From Phoebastria nigripes (taxonomy: Eukaryota > Chordata > Aves > Procellariiformes > Diomedeidae), in assembly GCA_035582835.1 (NCBI GenBank), contig JAYKAV010001267.1, forward strand, positions 72,716 through 136,715: DNA of 64,000 nt. The letters are read 5' to 3'. A program made the translations under genes and the position numbers. Positions within the stretch are counted from its first letter, which is position 1, and every line of letters starts with the position of its first letter. Under the pieces are notes generated by a model, which saw nothing but the letters and a program-made list of their open reading frames with translations, made no database searches and was not told the origin of the DNA. This document shows positions 63,301 to 64,000 of the stretch, one piece after another.

Positions 63301-64000
63301 GGTTTCCAACTGAACAGGAAGAATAATAAACAGAGAACATATAAAGGATTGAAGGGGAGAAAAGGTCAGAACATAAACTGAAGAAATAGAGACTGTGACT
63401 GAATGACTGAAGACCATGATTAAAGGGTATCAAAAAAAGCAAGTCAAGACAGTGATTTATAGTATTCTATGTCTGGTTCTAATGCCTTCAGTCTAAAAAA
63501 GAATTCTAATAAATTGAGCAATTTTAAAAAAAGAGAGACAAGGATCTTTTTCTGAAAAGCACATTTTCTAGACATTAAAGAGTAAAATAGCTCACCATAT
63601 ACTCACACTATTTAAAAATAAGCTGAAGAGTGATTTGTTTGCAAATTGTGTTTACATGAAATGACTTCTGAGACTCAGACTTCAAATTTACCTATCAAAT
63701 GCATAATGAAACGCAAGGGTGGAAAGGTAAATATAGACAAACTCCAAGTAGAAAAAGAGGCAAAAAAATTTGATTATGAAGGCAGTTAAGCACAGAAGCA
63801 TCTTATCTACAGATGAAGCAAACTTCTTCACCAAGTCTTTTGATCAAGACTGGAAGTATTCCAGTAGGTCCACACTGACACAACCATAAACTATGAATTA
63901 AGATGTCTCAGGGAACACTTGATGAAATTATATGGTCTACAGTATGCTTGAGGCTAGATGCTTAAGCTAGTTTCATCTGGTTTTAAAAAAATGCACTGAT
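60317..64000 (-). other. SACS: SACS intron before the giant exon
   Basis: At least 3.7 kb of intron, running off the window. About 75-105 bases before the acceptor the - strand carries a T19 run followed by CTTCCCCCCC (60391-60419 on the + strand). I searched for the preceding exon, which in human ends with LKEAAQTRG, and did not find it. An exon-like reading at 61704-61764 was rejected. Otherwise this is AT-rich sequence without recognisable repeats or genes. Confidence 0.85.

Noticed and set aside
1..64000. CRISPR arrays, operons, riboswitches, rRNA genes, tRNA genes, phage-type systems
   Set aside because: None seen. The window is vertebrate nuclear DNA with spliced genes, and no regularly spaced repeat or structured RNA gene was found.

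Overview
The window is vertebrate nuclear DNA, most likely from a neoavian bird. It is AT-rich and gene-poor, the two genes have vertebrate intron-exon structure, and the recognisable repeats are CR1 LINE copies ending in ATTCTATG-type units plus two copies of a bird-type solo LTR. The species cannot be named from the sequence. All gene identities rest on protein similarity recalled from the human SGCG and SACS products, not on a search.

Layout. Positions 1 to about 41.5 kb hold the 3' half of SGCG (gamma-sarcoglycan) on the + strand: four coding exons (7131-7250, 18951-19023, 39320-39443, 41022-41195; human exons 5-8) of 120, 73, 124 and 174 nt, separated by introns of 11.7, 20.3 and 1.6 kb. 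Earlier exons lie upstream of the window. From about 47.1 kb to the right edge lies the 3' end of SACS (sacsin) on the - strand: a roughly 1.6 kb 3' UTR, one giant 11.56 kb terminal exon (48756-60316) encoding 3852 complete codons, and the start of the preceding intron. The two genes are tail to tail with about 5.6 kb between their likely poly(A) signals, the same neighbour order as in human.

The genes are neighbours, not a functional unit. SGCG makes a muscle membrane glycoprotein of the dystrophin complex. SACS makes a large cytosolic co-chaperone-like protein with HSP90-like repeats, a J domain and a HEPN domain.

The introns hold two solo LTRs antisense to SGCG (one with a perfect 5-bp target duplication), four CR1 pieces, old tRNA-derived SINE remnants, microsatellites, short tandem duplications and homopolymers. 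I found no undescribed biological system. The best candidates for a second look are a possible intronic muscle/POU enhancer in SGCG intron 6, an extreme G-run just 3' of SGCG, and a tRNA-derived SINE with intact A and B boxes between the genes. Eighteen isolated single N bases are scattered through the window; three are in coding exons, and two of those are silent whatever the base.
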